This document shows, one piece after another, positions 37,215 through 49,122 of a DNA stretch of 64,000 nt. Under the pieces are notes generated by a model, which ran no database searches, was not told the origin of the DNA, and saw nothing but the letters and a program-made list of their open reading frames with translations. The DNA is from Dillenia suffruticosa (lineage: Eukaryota; Streptophyta; Magnoliopsida; Dilleniales; Dilleniaceae): assembly GCA_033439265.1 (NCBI GenBank), contig JAVTVX010000016.1:12511201-12575200 (forward strand), read 5' to 3'. Every line of letters starts with the position of its first letter. Position 1 is the first letter of the stretch. Made by a program: the position numbers and the translations under genes.

Positions 37215-37590
37215 AGAATATTAAAAATTTACTATATTGTATTATAGATGGCTCAACCATGAATAATCTTTCTTATTACTACTATATTAATATATTACTA
37301 GTAGTAAATATACTATGTACTATATAAATACCACTGGTACAAGTATCACTGCACTAGTAAATATTAATACTATATTACTACATTGTACTAGACGGCTCAA
37401 CCATGCATAATCTTATGTTAGTACTATATTAATATATTAGTAGTAGTAAAAATTACTACCTTGTACTATATAAATACCACTAGTTAATATTATTACTATA
37501 TTACTACATTGTACTTTATATTTAATCTGCATTTAAGCATAATTTTATGTTATTAATACTATATTACTATATTACTACTAGTAAAAGAGC
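37215..37590. repeat. Three tandem copies of a roughly 140-bp AT-rich unit
   Basis: GATGGCTCAACCATGAATAA (37,248), GACGGCTCAACCATGCATAA (37,391) and a decayed CTGCATTTAAGCATAATTTT (37,528) start units that continue with TACTATATTAATATATTA, AGTAGTAAA and ACTATATAAATACCACT. Spacing is about 143 and 137 bp. Confidence 0.75.
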
Positions 37591-37596
37591 ATGAGT

Positions 37597-37785
37597 ATGA
37601 GTGTGCAGGCTTGTGCGGTTGTGCCGCCCACACAACAATGCGTGCGTGCGTACGCCTACACGGTTGTGCCGTGAGGGCCCACGTGGCTATGCCGCGCATG
37701 CAAGAATGCAGGCGTGCGTACGCTTGCACGGCTATACCACGGGGTCCAGCACGGCTATACCGCGTAGGCAAGAGCACATACAATG
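37597..37785. repeat. GC-rich islet with internal repeats
   Basis: About 190 bp of GC- and CpG-rich sequence sits in a strongly AT-rich surround. It holds repeats of GTGCGTACGC (37,642 and 37,713) and of CACGGCTATACC or CACGGTTGTGCC (37,659, 37,727, 37,751). Open stretches exist on both strands because stops are rare in such sequence; none looks like a protein. Confidence 0.7.
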
Positions 37786-37929
37786 GTTATAAATATTGAA
37801 TTATATTATATCATTTCTCTTTTGCCTTTAAATTAATAATCACATATACAATTCTATTCCTATTCAATTCAATCATAGAAATCGAAATGGTTCAAAAAAA
37901 AAGTATATATATATGGTAAATATTAAAAA

Positions 37930-38390
37930 TCTAATAAGTTAAGTTGTAATAGGAGTGAGTATAATAAGTTGTAATAGGATAAAAGATTATAATAGGAAAG
38001 TGATAATTTGTGATTGGAGGTGGTAAAATAAAGTTTGTAATGATGTAGTAAGGAGCGCATTGGTGGTAAAATAAAGTTGGTAAGTTGGTGATAAATAGAA
38101 CACATAAGTGTCGTACGTTGGTGGTAAGGAGTGCATTGGTGTTAATTAGTGCATTTGGTAAGTGTGTGGTAAGGTGGTGGTAAGGGTGGTAAGCAGTAAG
38201 TGTACGGTAAGTTGGTGGTAAGGAGTGCAGTTAGTAAGTGTGTGGTAAGGGTGATAAACGATGGAGTGATTTGTTGTGCTGTAGTAAATTTGGTATAGGT
38301 TGTAAGTATTAGTAACTTTGATTGTGATTGTGGTAAATTTAGTAAGATGAGTATGGTAATTTTAGTAAGATGAGTAGCAAAGATGAATAG
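37930..38390 (+). repeat. Degenerate minisatellite rich in GGTGGTAAG
   Basis: The phrases GGTGGTAAGGAGTGCATTGG and GTGTGGTAAGG recur in variant form from 38,040 to 38,250, for example at 38,120, 38,166 and 38,213. Related AGTTGTAATAGGA repeats lie at 37,942-37,980. Confidence 0.65.
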
Positions 38391-39890
38391 TTGAGTGTAG
38401 TGTTTGATTCATCCTGTTTTGATGTCGCATGCTTGCATGGTGGTTTCATGGAGAAGAAAAAATGATTTCTATTGATATTGAACACTTGCTTTGGTTCATC
38501 CTTCATTCATCCTGCTTTGATCTCGCATGCTGCTTTGATTCATCATTTGATTGTAGGATTGTTGGAGAAGAAAAATTATTTGTATTGAAATTACATTTGA
38601 GCAAAGAAAATTTATGTACAACACAACATCATATGATTACAATTTTCAAGAAAATGATTACAATTCGAAATTTCAAAGGTTTCACAATTTTTGTTTTCCT
38701 TTGTTTTGTATTTTTCTTTCTTCTTCTGACCCTCATTGAATTTTTTTTCTCCTTGCTTTCTCCATCTTCGCTATAATTTTAGCATGAACAATGAATCATT
38801 ATGAATCATAAAACCATAAAAGGAAAGAAGCAAATAAATATAATATAAAAATACCAAAATAAGAAAAGAGTCACAGACAACATACTTCTTGACTCGGTGA
38901 ACTTATAATCATGCCGAGTTCCCATATTTCCAAAAATCTCATAACATATATTCCACAATCATTCCTATATATAAAAATTAAAAAAATATATTTTAAGATA
39001 ATGCATAAAATCAAAATTATAAAGTCTAAAAACACAATTTAAAAATATATAGTGTGAGTAATTAAACTTATCTTAGTCTTACGTGTTAGGTTGCTGTGGA
39101 ACTTGAAGAAGTACAATCTGAGAGATAATGAAAGAATTTCTATAAATCCTCTCAAATCAATCTTTCTGTAAGAGAAATGTAAGAGAAATGAATGAAAATA
39201 TTGAAATTTATAGTTGAACCAATTCAAAATTTTGATATTTAAATATAATAAGTAAAATTACCATGAAAGTTTGTAGGTCATAATTTTCATTGCGTCTAAA
39301 GCAAGATCTTGAATCTAGAATATACATAATTTTCTCCTCCAAATGAAGAGCATAAAAAACCAATGTTGTTTGAAAATCACAGAAATAAAAACATGTTATA
39401 AAAATAGAATAGTAGAATAGTATATTTAGAAATGTATATTAATAATAGAAATGTATGTCAATATTTTATGTAAATAACTCACTAACTTACAGAAATGAAA
39501 ATTAAATCCAAGTGCTTTCTGTGACAACCACCTCTCAACTGTTGAAATATCATCAGCAACAGCTATTTGAATCTCATTCCGCACAATTAATTAACTCATT
39601 ATATAACATGTAACGTTATTTTTCCTTTTACTTTTTAGTTTCACCATTTTCATTTTACATTTTTACCTTCCCATTCCCAATCTAAATTTTTGCCATTCTT
39701 GTTCAGTTTCAAATCTTCAGACCATGTGATCAAATATAATTTTTCAGATCTTACGGTATATCATTTGTGGTTCCTTTTTATCTTAAAATTAAAAATTATG
39801 GTCTTCTTCAGAAAAATAAAGAAATCCATTTGAGTATTTCTGCAAACACATATATGAGTCTTTTTCAAGATTTAAATTCATAACACTTTT

Positions 39891-39973
39891 GACCTGCCAG
39901 ATTCGAAACAGCGACCTAAGGAATTCAACAATCACATTGTTGTCCTCCATTCTACCAACTAAGCTTAGGCTGG
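39891..39973 (-). pseudogene. tRNA-Tyr-like relic 5
   Basis: The minus strand reads AAGCTTAGTTGGTAGAATGG, then GAGGACAACA, where the anticodon region is changed, then an intron-like stretch, CCTTAGGTCGCTGTTTCGAA and TCTGGCAGGTC. The T arm with its TTCGAA B-box core is the best of the seven, but the anticodon is lost. Confidence 0.75.
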
Positions 39974-40837
39974 ACAGGGAGTAGTTTGAGTACAATAATG
40001 CATATTTAATTCTTTTATTTAGTTTATATTGATTTGATATCTGTCAAATTTCCAGAACCTGGATTCTAGGTTTTCGCCTTTCTTTGTTTTCTCATTTTTT
40101 TGAAGATAATTTTTGGTGATAAGTTATTGGTTTTTTAATTCTATTTGTTTTGTAAACAACAAATAGTTGTGATATGTACAATATGTGAGAAATTTAATTT
40201 ACTTTGATGCTATAATTTATTGCATTTTATAATTTTTACAAAGAGATTGAATAGTCTCTTCTATACTATGAAAAACAATGTTTAAAATCCTCATCCTACT
40301 GATTGGTTGGTTTGATTGCTTTAGAAATTTAAAAGTTTTATAGTACAATATATATAATTGTAAGTTTGAACTAATATTGAAAAAATTGATGGCTTAAAAA
40401 CTAATATCGTAATTGATTTTTTATTTGTTTTTTTTCTTTAATTTAGTTTCTAAACTAAATCTTTCAAATTTTGAAAATTAAACAAGCAGAATTTAATGTC
40501 CTGAACAAGGGCTGTTTGAATCTCATTCTGCACAATTAATTAATTCTTCATATAATAGGTAACGTTATTTTGACATTTAATTTTTAGTTTCTTCATTGTC
40601 ACTTTACATTTTTCCCTTCTCCTTTCCAATATAAATTTTTACCATTCTCGTTCTATTTCAAATCTTTGAACAATGGGGTCAAATAAAATTTTTCAGATCT
40701 TACGGTATATCATCTGCGATTACTTTTCATTTTAAAATTAAAAGTCATGGTCTTCTTCCGAAAAAGAAAGAAATACTTTGTTAGTTTCCCCAAACTCATA
40801 TATTGGTTTATTTAGGATTCAAATGCATAACACTTTT

Positions 40838-40920
40838 GACCTGCCGGATTCAAAATAGCGACCTAAGGATTTCAGCAAGTAGACTATAGTCCCCCATTCT
40901 ACCAACTGAGCTTAGATTGG
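40838..40920 (-). pseudogene. tRNA-Tyr-like relic 6, with intron
   Basis: AGCTCAGTTGGTAGAAT, GGGGGACTATAG, the intron, AAATCCTTAGGTCGCTATTT and AATCCGGCAGGTC are in order on the minus strand. The D arm and 3' half are close to plant tRNA-Tyr, but the anticodon position reads ATA and the acceptor is mispaired. Confidence 0.77.
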
Positions 40921-41561
40921 ATGTGGAGTAGTTTGAATACAATTATATATATTTAATTCTTTTATTTAGTTTATTATTGTTTGATATTTGTCAAATTTCC
41001 TGGACATGTCATTTTTCTTTGTTCTCTTATTTTTTTGAATTTAATTTTTGGTAATGAGTTATTGGTTTTTTATTTGCATTTGTTTTGTTAACTACTAGTA
41101 TTCATTAATTTTCTAAACTCAATCTTATTAACACATTGTTATTTGAAAATTATTTATATTTGTATTTGTCAACTAATATTGTATTAAATTTTACTATTTT
41201 TCTCTTTAATTTAGTTTCTAAACTTAATCTTTCAAATTTTGAAAATTAAACGTGTAGGATTTAATGTTTTGAGCAAGACTATGTGAATCTCAGTTCGTAC
41301 AATTAATTAACTCTTTGTATAACACGTATCATTATTTTTCCTTTTACATTCCAATCTAATTTTTTCCCATCCTCAATCTTTTTCGTCTTCGAACCAACGG
41401 ATTAAATATAATTTTTTAGATCTTATGCCATATCATGTTGCGTTCCTTTTTATTTTAAAATTAAAAATCATGGTCTTCTTCAGAAAGAGAAAGAAATATA
41501 TTTGAGAGTTTCCCCAAACTCATATATTGGTCTTTGCCAAGATTTAAATTCATAACAATTC

Positions 41562-41645
41562 CGACTTGTCGGAGTCAAACCAGTAACCTAAGGATATCAT
41601 AAATCCCACTACAGTTCTCCGCTTTACCAACTGAGCTTTGGTCAG
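41562..41645 (-). pseudogene. tRNA-Tyr-like relic 7, with intron
   Basis: AAGCTCAGTTGGTAAAGCGG, AGAACTGTAG with GTA anticodon, an intron-like stretch and ATCCTTAGGTTACTGGTTTG are in order on the minus strand, followed by ACTCCGACAAGTCGG. It keeps anticodon and D arm but not a paired acceptor stem. Confidence 0.75.
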
Positions 41646-41912
41646 ACAAGGAGAAGAATGAACATAATAACATATACAATTCTTTTATTTAGTTAAGCTT
41701 TATTTGATATTTGTCAAATTTCTAGAATATGGGGTCTAGATTTTCACTTTTCTTTGTTTTCTTCATGTTTTGAATGCATGTTGTGTTGATAAATTATTAG
41801 TTTTTTATTTGTATTTGTTTTGTGACCAACTAGTAGTTGTAATACACATAATACGTATGAAATTTAATTTACTCGGATACTATAATTTATTATAATTTTA
41901 ACGAACACATAT

Positions 41913-43888
41913 TGATATTCAACTAGAGAAGGTGAATAGTTGAATATGGATTTTAGAAACTTTTGAAAATTTAAAAACTTGCAACAAAAGAAAATTTAAA
42001 AATTGAAGAGCAAAGAAGACCCAAAACTTTTTAAAGTGGTTCCACTAAACTCGGTGTACGTCCATTCCCAGACTATCCCTGAATTTTTCATTAACAACTT
42101 AAGGTTACAAACTTGATTGTAGGTTAAAGTCCAACATTTACAGTGTTTCCACCCAACACCACATTTCAATCCTTTACAGATTGATTTATCACTCTCAAGA
42201 GGTAAAGCAGTGACTCATACTCTTTAGTCTTTTGACACTTTATATAAATTGAAAAATGAATGTTAAGAATGGAGGCTTACTATCCTCAGGTATGACAAAT
42301 TTTGAACAAGTTTAAAATACTGAGAAGGACTAAAGATTTGAAGAACAGAATTAAATGCAACAAATACAAGTGAAAATTTTCAAAATATTTAATCAAGCAT
42401 TCAGATTTGTCAACTCGCTTTGCTTCGACTCTCTAGTGTATTTATTAATGCATTAAGGAGATCCGTTAAGCACTGTTGAGGGTTGTTGCATTTGAATATA
42501 ATATCCACCGTTAATGTTCTACAACAATACCTATTTTTCGCGCTGAGATCCATTCTTTCCACTGGTGCCGCTTCTTTTTTGGCCAATCAAAATTTGTTTT
42601 TGCTATATTTGAACATTACTTTGATTGAAATAGAAAATATTAGTGATTTAAAGAAAAGAATATGACCATTGAGTTCATATTTGTTTCAAAATTTTGGCTT
42701 TTAACAACTTTTGGGTCGTCATGTTTGAATGACACATCGACTTGAATTCAAAAATTTAGAAGTATATTTTTTATTAAACGGGTTGACAAAATTGTATTCA
42801 GGTTAACAAGATCATGTACTAAATAAAATAGGTGGACATACAGTTTTAAATTGGTCGATGTGTTCAGATGTATCGATATGTTTGTTGTGGTCAGCGACAT
42901 ATCATTCTTTAGAAATCAATATCCTAGGTAGATAAGCTTTAACTATACATTGACATGGTTCTGTATATCTATGAAATTGGTTGACCTATACAAATGAATT
43001 GGTCGATATGTTGTGATGTGTCAACGTGTTAATAGTGGACATCGACATGGCATTCTTTGAAAAATCAATATCTAGGTCGACAAGCTTTAGCTATACATTG
43101 ACATAATCCTGTGTACGTATAAAATTTGTGGACCTGTTCTAATAAATTGGTTGATGTGATTATGCATGTCGACAAGATTGAGGGCAAGTTGATAAGTGAT
43201 CTTAAAGAGATAATAAACATCAGTCGACAAGTTTACTATATACGTAGACATGTTACTATGCAATTAAAAAATTGGTGGACCGTCTCCTAAATTGGTCGTT
43301 TTAATTGGGTATGTTGACAAAATCAAGGACAGGGTCGATGTGTTATATTGAGGTGCATTACATCAAATCGATGTGTCTTATCTACACATCGGCATGTTTC
43401 TATTACTATTTAAAATTGGTCAACATGACTAATGAAATAGGTTGATGTATTAGTCAGGTTGACATGGATTAATATCTCAGGTTGTTGTGTGTTTCTAATG
43501 AAAACATTTACTTGGGTCGACACTTTATTGGTCGACATGTCACTCTAAATTTATCTGCATGATACTATTCAGGTCGATGTGCTCTAAAAATCTGGTCATC
43601 GTGTGATATAGGTCGACATGTTCACGGGTATGTCGACATATATATACTTAACAGAATAAGTATGTTTCCATGGTTCAGGTCGACAAGGATCTCTTAACAG
43701 GTTGACATGTCTAGTGTTAGGTTAAAATTGGTCGAGATGGATCTTAAAATTGGTCGACATGAAGGGTAGGTCGATGTGTGTGAATATCAAGTCGAAAAGG
43801 TGTGTAGACTTCTGATATCTAATGACTTTTCGGATTTTCTTGAATTTATTTTCTTCCTATCTATTATCATCAAAACTTATCTATCTCA
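41913..43888 (-). repeat. 3' LTR of the Sirevirus (about 1.98 kb)
   Basis: On the plus strand it runs from TGATATTCAACTAGAG to CTTATCTATCTCA, giving TG...CA ends. It matches 54,994-56,803. The inner half (42,720-43,800) is packed with variants of GGTCGACATG and GTCGATGTGT every few tens of bases. Confidence 0.9.
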
Positions 43889-44225
43889 ATAATCTTCCCC
43901 TTTTTGATGATGACAAAACTTCCAATGCATTATCTAAAATCTTTGATCCAATTGATTCAAAGTTTGGTTCAAAACTTCCAATGCACTCATCTACTTTACA
44001 CATATGATACTTTACCCATTTCTAGTACTTCTTCAGAAGTAAAACATTTCGCCAACAAATTAGATCATTCCTATACATTTCTTGCACACTTATACACTTC
44101 GTACAGATTTCAACATTACATAGACTTCCTACATATTTCAACATTGCATACACACTTCAAGCTTCCTATTCACAGATCAGAGATAACATGCGTTTTAAGC
44201 TTCTTATTTTTCTCCCCCTTTTTGT
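43889..44225 (-). other. Two polypurine tracts upstream of the 3' LTR
   Basis: On the minus strand, CAAAAAGGGGAAGATT (43,892-43,908) is adjacent to the 3' LTR, and a stronger AAAAAGGGGGAGAAAAAT lies about 310 bp upstream (44,206-44,223). Multiple tracts are a described Sirevirus trait and are also seen in the copia element at 7,995-13,136. Confidence 0.75.
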
Positions 44226-44998
44226 CATAAAAAAAAGTCACACCGATTTAATCATAAGCACTACTAAACACTTCAACACCTCATTTTAGCACTTCACTTC
44301 AGTACATCTACAACACTATATACTTTAGAAATTTTTTCTCAATCAATCATCATTACACACTTATCTGACAGTATAATCTAGTTTTTACCAACCATCCAAA
44401 CCAACAATTTGATAAGGAGTAAATCAGCCTATACTCCCCCTCAATCAGTACATAGCCAATTCAAAAGAGCACCACCACTTCAGCATCACACATTCAAACA
44501 GTATTTCACATCAAAGAAAATAAAGAGCATAACAAGTTATCACTATATTAACTAAGGTGTTTTCCAACAATAGATGGGTAAATTTATAACAAGTGTTAAA
44601 ATTGCATTACCAAAGAGAAAGGTTTACACACCACATGAAAGTAAATATCTCATAGAGCCTTCAAGGTAAAATTCAAGTAAAAAAATAGAAATAATAATAA
44701 GACAAAAAATTGACAAGTACCCATACTAGTACGATCTGGATGGTTTTGGATCATTCTTTGATTTTTCTTGTTCTATGACCGAAGAGTCTGATTTGTGCTT
44801 TACACCTTCATGTTCCATGTTTACGAAGCAACTCATTTGGCCTATCAGGCTTTGTCTCTTTTCAATGTTTTTCAATTTCTGCTAGATCATTTCTAGTGTG
44901 ATAGGTTGAGTGCTAGAAGGTTCACTTTCTTCTGTTCTTCTTTCTTTCCTTGGTACACTTTTGGTAGCTTTTTCAGTATCATTACCAATATCTAATAA

Positions 44999-46041
44999 CT
45001 ATTTTTTGCTAGCTCCTCCTTCCTTTCTCACCCATTCTCCTTCACTGTTACACATCCATCTTGCTCGGAGCATAGAGGAGGCATTTATTGCATTCTTCTC
45101 ATTCAACCCAATTACCATATCATTATCCAATTCCATGAGATTTTTTGATAGAATACAAGTAATCATGCAAGCATATGGTAAAAGAAAGCTCCTAGACCTA
45201 TGTGCAACTATCATGAAGTAAGGAACTATGAAGTATAGTCTGGGATTTTTTCTACTCATGATACAAGCCATCAACCAAAAATCTTTTCTTGTGATAGTTG
45301 TGTAGTTTCGTTCCCTAGGTCTTAACACATATGACACAATTAAATGAAAGATGCCTTCATGGAAACCAAGTTCTGTGGTACTAGTGTTTACCACAGTCAA
45401 ATTCTCATCACCAATGACAATTCTAGCATTTTCCAAATAGCTAGATTTCATGTATGGTTTATATTTATCATACAAAACCCAAGAAATACCACTTTCTCGA
45501 CATACATTCCTAGGTGTTACTTCAATTTTCTTTTCATTCACAAAAATTCTAAATGCGTATGAGACAGAGTGATCATCCAAAATTATTCGTGTCTCATTCT
45601 TAATTTCATCAGAAATCACTTCGATGTTGTTGTAAAATAGTTTAACTGTCTTCTCATGAATGTACTTGTTGGGAATCTAAGCGAATTAGAGCATACCTCA
45701 ATTAGATGCTCTTCATACTTAAAATTCACCTTCTTGAAGAATATCCAATCGATTAGTCTTCCTTTGTTCACTTTCCTCTTCAAAAACACTTTCTCGTACA
45801 AATCATTATGATTGATTCTCTTGAATTCATGCGTGTTGAATTGCGGGATAGGTTCTGGTTGCAGAGGAGGAGTGGGAGCTTTCACAGTTCTCACAGACGA
45901 GGGTTTTGAGGATGATCCTTTGGCCATGGGTTTCAAAGGTTGTTTGGAAGAAGATGACTGTTTCGTGATAGGCAATTTCATCTTTAGAGCCATGGTGATT
46001 TTGATTCTTGCAGAAATGGTGTGATCCAGGGTTTCAATCAA
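44999..46041 (-). pseudogene. Env-like ORF region of the Sirevirus, longest copy
   Basis: Two adjoining open stretches (45,616-46,041 and 44,999-45,619) give a basic, serine- and proline-rich N-terminus, then MISDEIKNETRIILDDHSVS and further on NYTTITRKDFWLMACIMSRK, then RSRSFLLPYACMITCILSKN. The DFWLMACIM...LPY.M..T.I pattern is the hallmark of the env-like (putative plant transposon) protein of SIRE1-type elements. Its function in the family is uncertain. The copy is broken, with few breaks compared with pol, and lies directly upstream of the polypurine tracts. Confidence 0.85.
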
Positions 46042-46194
46042 GGGATTAGGCTTTTAGTAAAAGAGCGAAAGTTTGAAAATGGAGATGAATAGTTAGATAT
46101 GTCGATGTGTTAACCTTTCATACTTCATTTTACAAGTCACAAGTCGACATCTTTTCTTAAACTTCAACCTATTTGATGATTTTATGAGTTATTA

Positions 46195-47172
46195 GGTCGA
46201 CACATTCTTAAAGGCATCGTGTAGTCTGAGATTCTTTCCACGTATGATATAATCCATCAACCAAAAATCTTCTCTTGAGATAGTTGTATAGTTTTCTCCC
46301 CAAGGTCTTAACACATATGACACAATCTAATGCAAGATGCATTCATGGAAACCAAGTTCTGTGGTACTAGTGTTTACTACAGCCAAATTCTTATCACCAA
46401 AGACATTTCTACCATTTTCCAAATAGCTAGATTTCATGTACGGTTCGTATTGATCATACGATACCCAAGAAATATCACTTTCTCGACATACATTCCTTGG
46501 TGTTATTTCAATTTCCTTTTCATTCACAAAAGTTCTAAATGTGCATGAGACAGAGTGATCATCCAAAATTAGTCGTGTCCCATTCTCAATTGCATCAGAA
46601 ATCACTTCGATGTTGTTGTAAAACAGTTTAACTACCTTCTCATGAATGTACTTGTTGGGAATCTATGCGAATTAGAGCATACCTCAATTAGATGCTCTTT
46701 ATACTTAAAATTCACCTTTTTCAAGAATATCCAATCGATTAGTCTTCCTTTGTTCACTTTCCTCTTCGAAAACACTTTCTCGTACAAGTCATTCTATTTG
46801 ATTGTCTTTAATTCATGTGTGTTGAATTGTGGGATACATTCTGGTTGCAGAGGAGGAGTGGGAGGTTTCACAGTTCTCACAGATGAGGTTTTTAAGGATG
46901 ATCCTTTGGCCATGGGTTTCAAAGGTTGTTTGGAAGATGATAACTATTTCGTGATAGTCATTTTCATCTTCAGAGCCACGGTGAGTTTGATTCTTGCAGA
47001 AATGGTGTGATCCAGGGTTTCAATCAAGGGATTAGTAAAACAGGGAAAGTTTGAAAATGGAGATGAATAGTTAGATATGTCGATGCGTTAACCTTTCATT
47101 TTCCATTTTACAAGTCACAGGTTGACATCTTTTCTTAAACTTTGACCTATTTGAAGATTTTATGAGTAATTA
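46195..47172 (-). repeat. Env-like tandem unit 2
   Basis: It contains an open stretch of 92 codons (46,327-46,605) with TRLILDDHSVSCTFRTFVNE, followed downstream in the unit by relics of the C-terminal side up to NPRL. The opposite-strand open stretches 46,330-46,548 and 46,642-47,010 are shadows of the same repeat. Confidence 0.85.
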
Positions 47173-48157
47173 GGAAGATACATTCTTAAAGGCATCATGT
47201 AGTCTGGGATTCTTTCCACTAATGATATAATCCATCAACCAAAAATCTTCTCTTAAGATAGTTGTATAGTTTTCTCCCCAAGATCTTAACACTTATGATA
47301 CAATCTAATGCAAGATGCGTTCATGGAAAACAAGTTCTATGGTACTAGTGTTTACCATAGTCAAATTCTCATCACCAAAGACGTTTCTAGCATTTTCCAA
47401 ATAGCTAGATTTCATGTACGGTTCGCATTTATCATACGATACGCAAGAAATACCACTTTCTCGACATACATTCCTTGGTGTTACTTCAATTTCCTTTTCA
47501 TTCACAAAAGTTCTAAATGCGCATGAGACAGAGTGATCATCCAAAATTATTCGTGTCTCATTCTCAATTTCATCAGAAATCACTTCGATGTTGTTGTAAA
47601 ACAGTTTAATTGCCTTCTCATGAATGTACTTGTTGTGATTCGAAGCGAATTAGAGCATACCTCAATTAGATGCTCTTCATACTTAAAATTCATCTTCTTT
47701 AAGAATATCCAATCGATTAGTTTTCATTTGTTCACTTTCCTCTTCGAAAACACTTTCTCATACAAGTCATTCTATTTGATTGTCTTGAATTCATATGTGT
47801 CGATTTGTGGGATATGTTATGGTTGCAGAGGAGGAGTGGGAGGTTTCACAGTTCTCATAGACGAGGGTTTTGAGGATGATCCTTTGGCCGTGGGTTTCAG
47901 AGGTTGTTTGGAAGAAGATGATTGTTTCGTGAGGGCAATTTCATCTTCAAAGCCATGGTGAGTTTGATTCTTGCAGAAATGGTGTGATCCAGGGTTTTAA
48001 TCAAGGGATTAGGGTTTCAGTAAAAGAGCGAAAGTTTGAAAATGGAGATGAATAGTTAGATATGTCGGTGCGTTAACTTTTCATATTCCATTCTACAAGT
48101 CACAGGTCGACATCTTTTCTTAAACTTCGACCTATTTGATTATTTTATGAGTTATTA
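47173..48157 (-). repeat. Env-like tandem unit 3
   Basis: The open stretch 47,305-47,583 starts MISDEIENETRIILDDHSVS like its neighbours. The proline-rich N-terminal part lies at about 47,790-47,960. Confidence 0.85.
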
Positions 48158-49122
48158 GGTCGACACATTCTTAAAGGCATCGTGTACTCTGGGATTCTTT
48201 CCACTTATGATACAATCCATCAATCAAAAATCTTCTCTTGAGATAGTTGTATAGTTTCCTCCCCAAGGTTTTAACACATATGACAAATCTAATGCAAGAT
48301 GCGTTCATGGAAACCAAGTTCTGTGGTTCTAGTGTTTACCATAGTCAAATTCTCATCACCAAAGACATTTATAACATTTTCCAAATAGCTAGATTTTATG
48401 TACGATTCGCATCTATCGTACGATACCCAAGAAATACCACTTTCTCGACATACATTCCTTGGTGTTACTTCAATTTCCTTTTCATTCACAAAAGTTCTAA
48501 ATGTGCATGAGACAGAGTGATCATCCAAAATTATTCGTGGCTCATTCTTAATTTCATCATAAATCACTTCGATGTTGTTGTAAAATAGTTTAACTACCTT
48601 CTCATGAATGTTCTTGTTGGGATTCGAAGCGAATTAGAGCATACCTCAATTAGATGCTCTTCATACTTAAAATTTACCTTCTTTAAGAATATCCAATCGA
48701 TTATTCTTCCTTTGTTCACTTTCCACTTCGAAAACACTTTGTCGTATATGTCATTCTATTTGATTGTCTTGAATTCGTGTGTCTTGAATTGCGGGATAGG
48801 TTCTGGTTGCAAAGGAGGAGTGGGAGGTTTCACAGTTCTCATAGACGAGGGTTTTGAGGATGATCCTTTGGCCGTGGGTTTCGAAGGTTGTTTGGAAGAA
48901 GATGATTGTTTCATGATGGAAAATTTCATCTTCAGCGCCATGGTGAGTTTGATTCTTGCAGAAATGGTGTGATCTAGGGTTTCAACAAAAGAGGGAAAGT
49001 TTGAAAATGGAGATGAATTGTTAGATATGTCAATGTGTTAAACATTCATATTCTATTTTACAAGTCACTCATCGACATCTTTTCTTAAACTTTGACCTAT
49101 TTGATGATTTTATGAGTTATTA
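48158..49122 (-). repeat. Env-like tandem unit 4
   Basis: It holds open stretches 48,289-48,567 (middle part) and 48,756-48,941 (N-terminal part with KQSSSSKQPSKPTAKGSSSK). It is the shortest unit by about 15-20 bp. Confidence 0.85.

Larger units (their letters stand above)
36311..39539. other. Block interrupting the tRNA-Tyr array; simple repeats, no gene
   Basis: This 3.2-kb AT-rich block shares nothing obvious with the array. 36,530-36,770 is rich in AAATGTTACT phrases. 37,215-37,590 holds a triplicated segment, 37,597-37,785 is GC-rich, and 37,930-38,390 is rich in GGTAAG. About 100 bp of array sequence occurs at both edges (36,221-36,310 and 39,563-39,650), so it is not a simple clean insertion into one unit. 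No protein or terminal inverted repeats were recognised. Confidence 0.55.
39540..41912. repeat. tRNA-Tyr repeat array, right block
   Basis: Three more irregular units match the left block: CACAATTAATTAACTC-type phrases at 39,585, 40,531 and 41,301, TAAAATTAAAAAT(C/T)ATGGTCTTCTT at 39,785, 40,733 and 41,456, and TTTAATTTACT at 40,194 and 41,861. Each unit has one tRNA-Tyr-like relic, with spacings of about 945 and 725 bp, so the units are shorter than on the left. The array ends at the LTR of the Sirevirus (41,913). Confidence 0.82.

Noticed and set aside
37559-37799. Overlapping 60-75-codon open stretches on both strands
   Set aside because: They are caused by the GC-rich islet; peptides on both strands are repeats of the DNA repeat, not a protein family.
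38429-38776. 115-codon open stretch ending in a hydrophobic tail
   Set aside because: It lies across a local duplication (TTCATCCTGCTTTGAT phrases at 38,408 and 38,511) and a T-rich tract; the hydrophobic tail follows from T-richness.
33994-41645. A functional tRNA-Tyr gene in the array
   Set aside because: No copy combines a paired acceptor stem, an intact T arm and a GTA anticodon; copies 3 and 4 come closest but fail at the 3' acceptor strand.
46642-47010. Plus-strand open stretches of 70-142 codons repeated through the env-like array
   Set aside because: They are opposite-strand shadows of the minus-strand env-like repeat (also 45,344, 46,330, 47,308, 47,533, 48,247, 48,604, 49,479).
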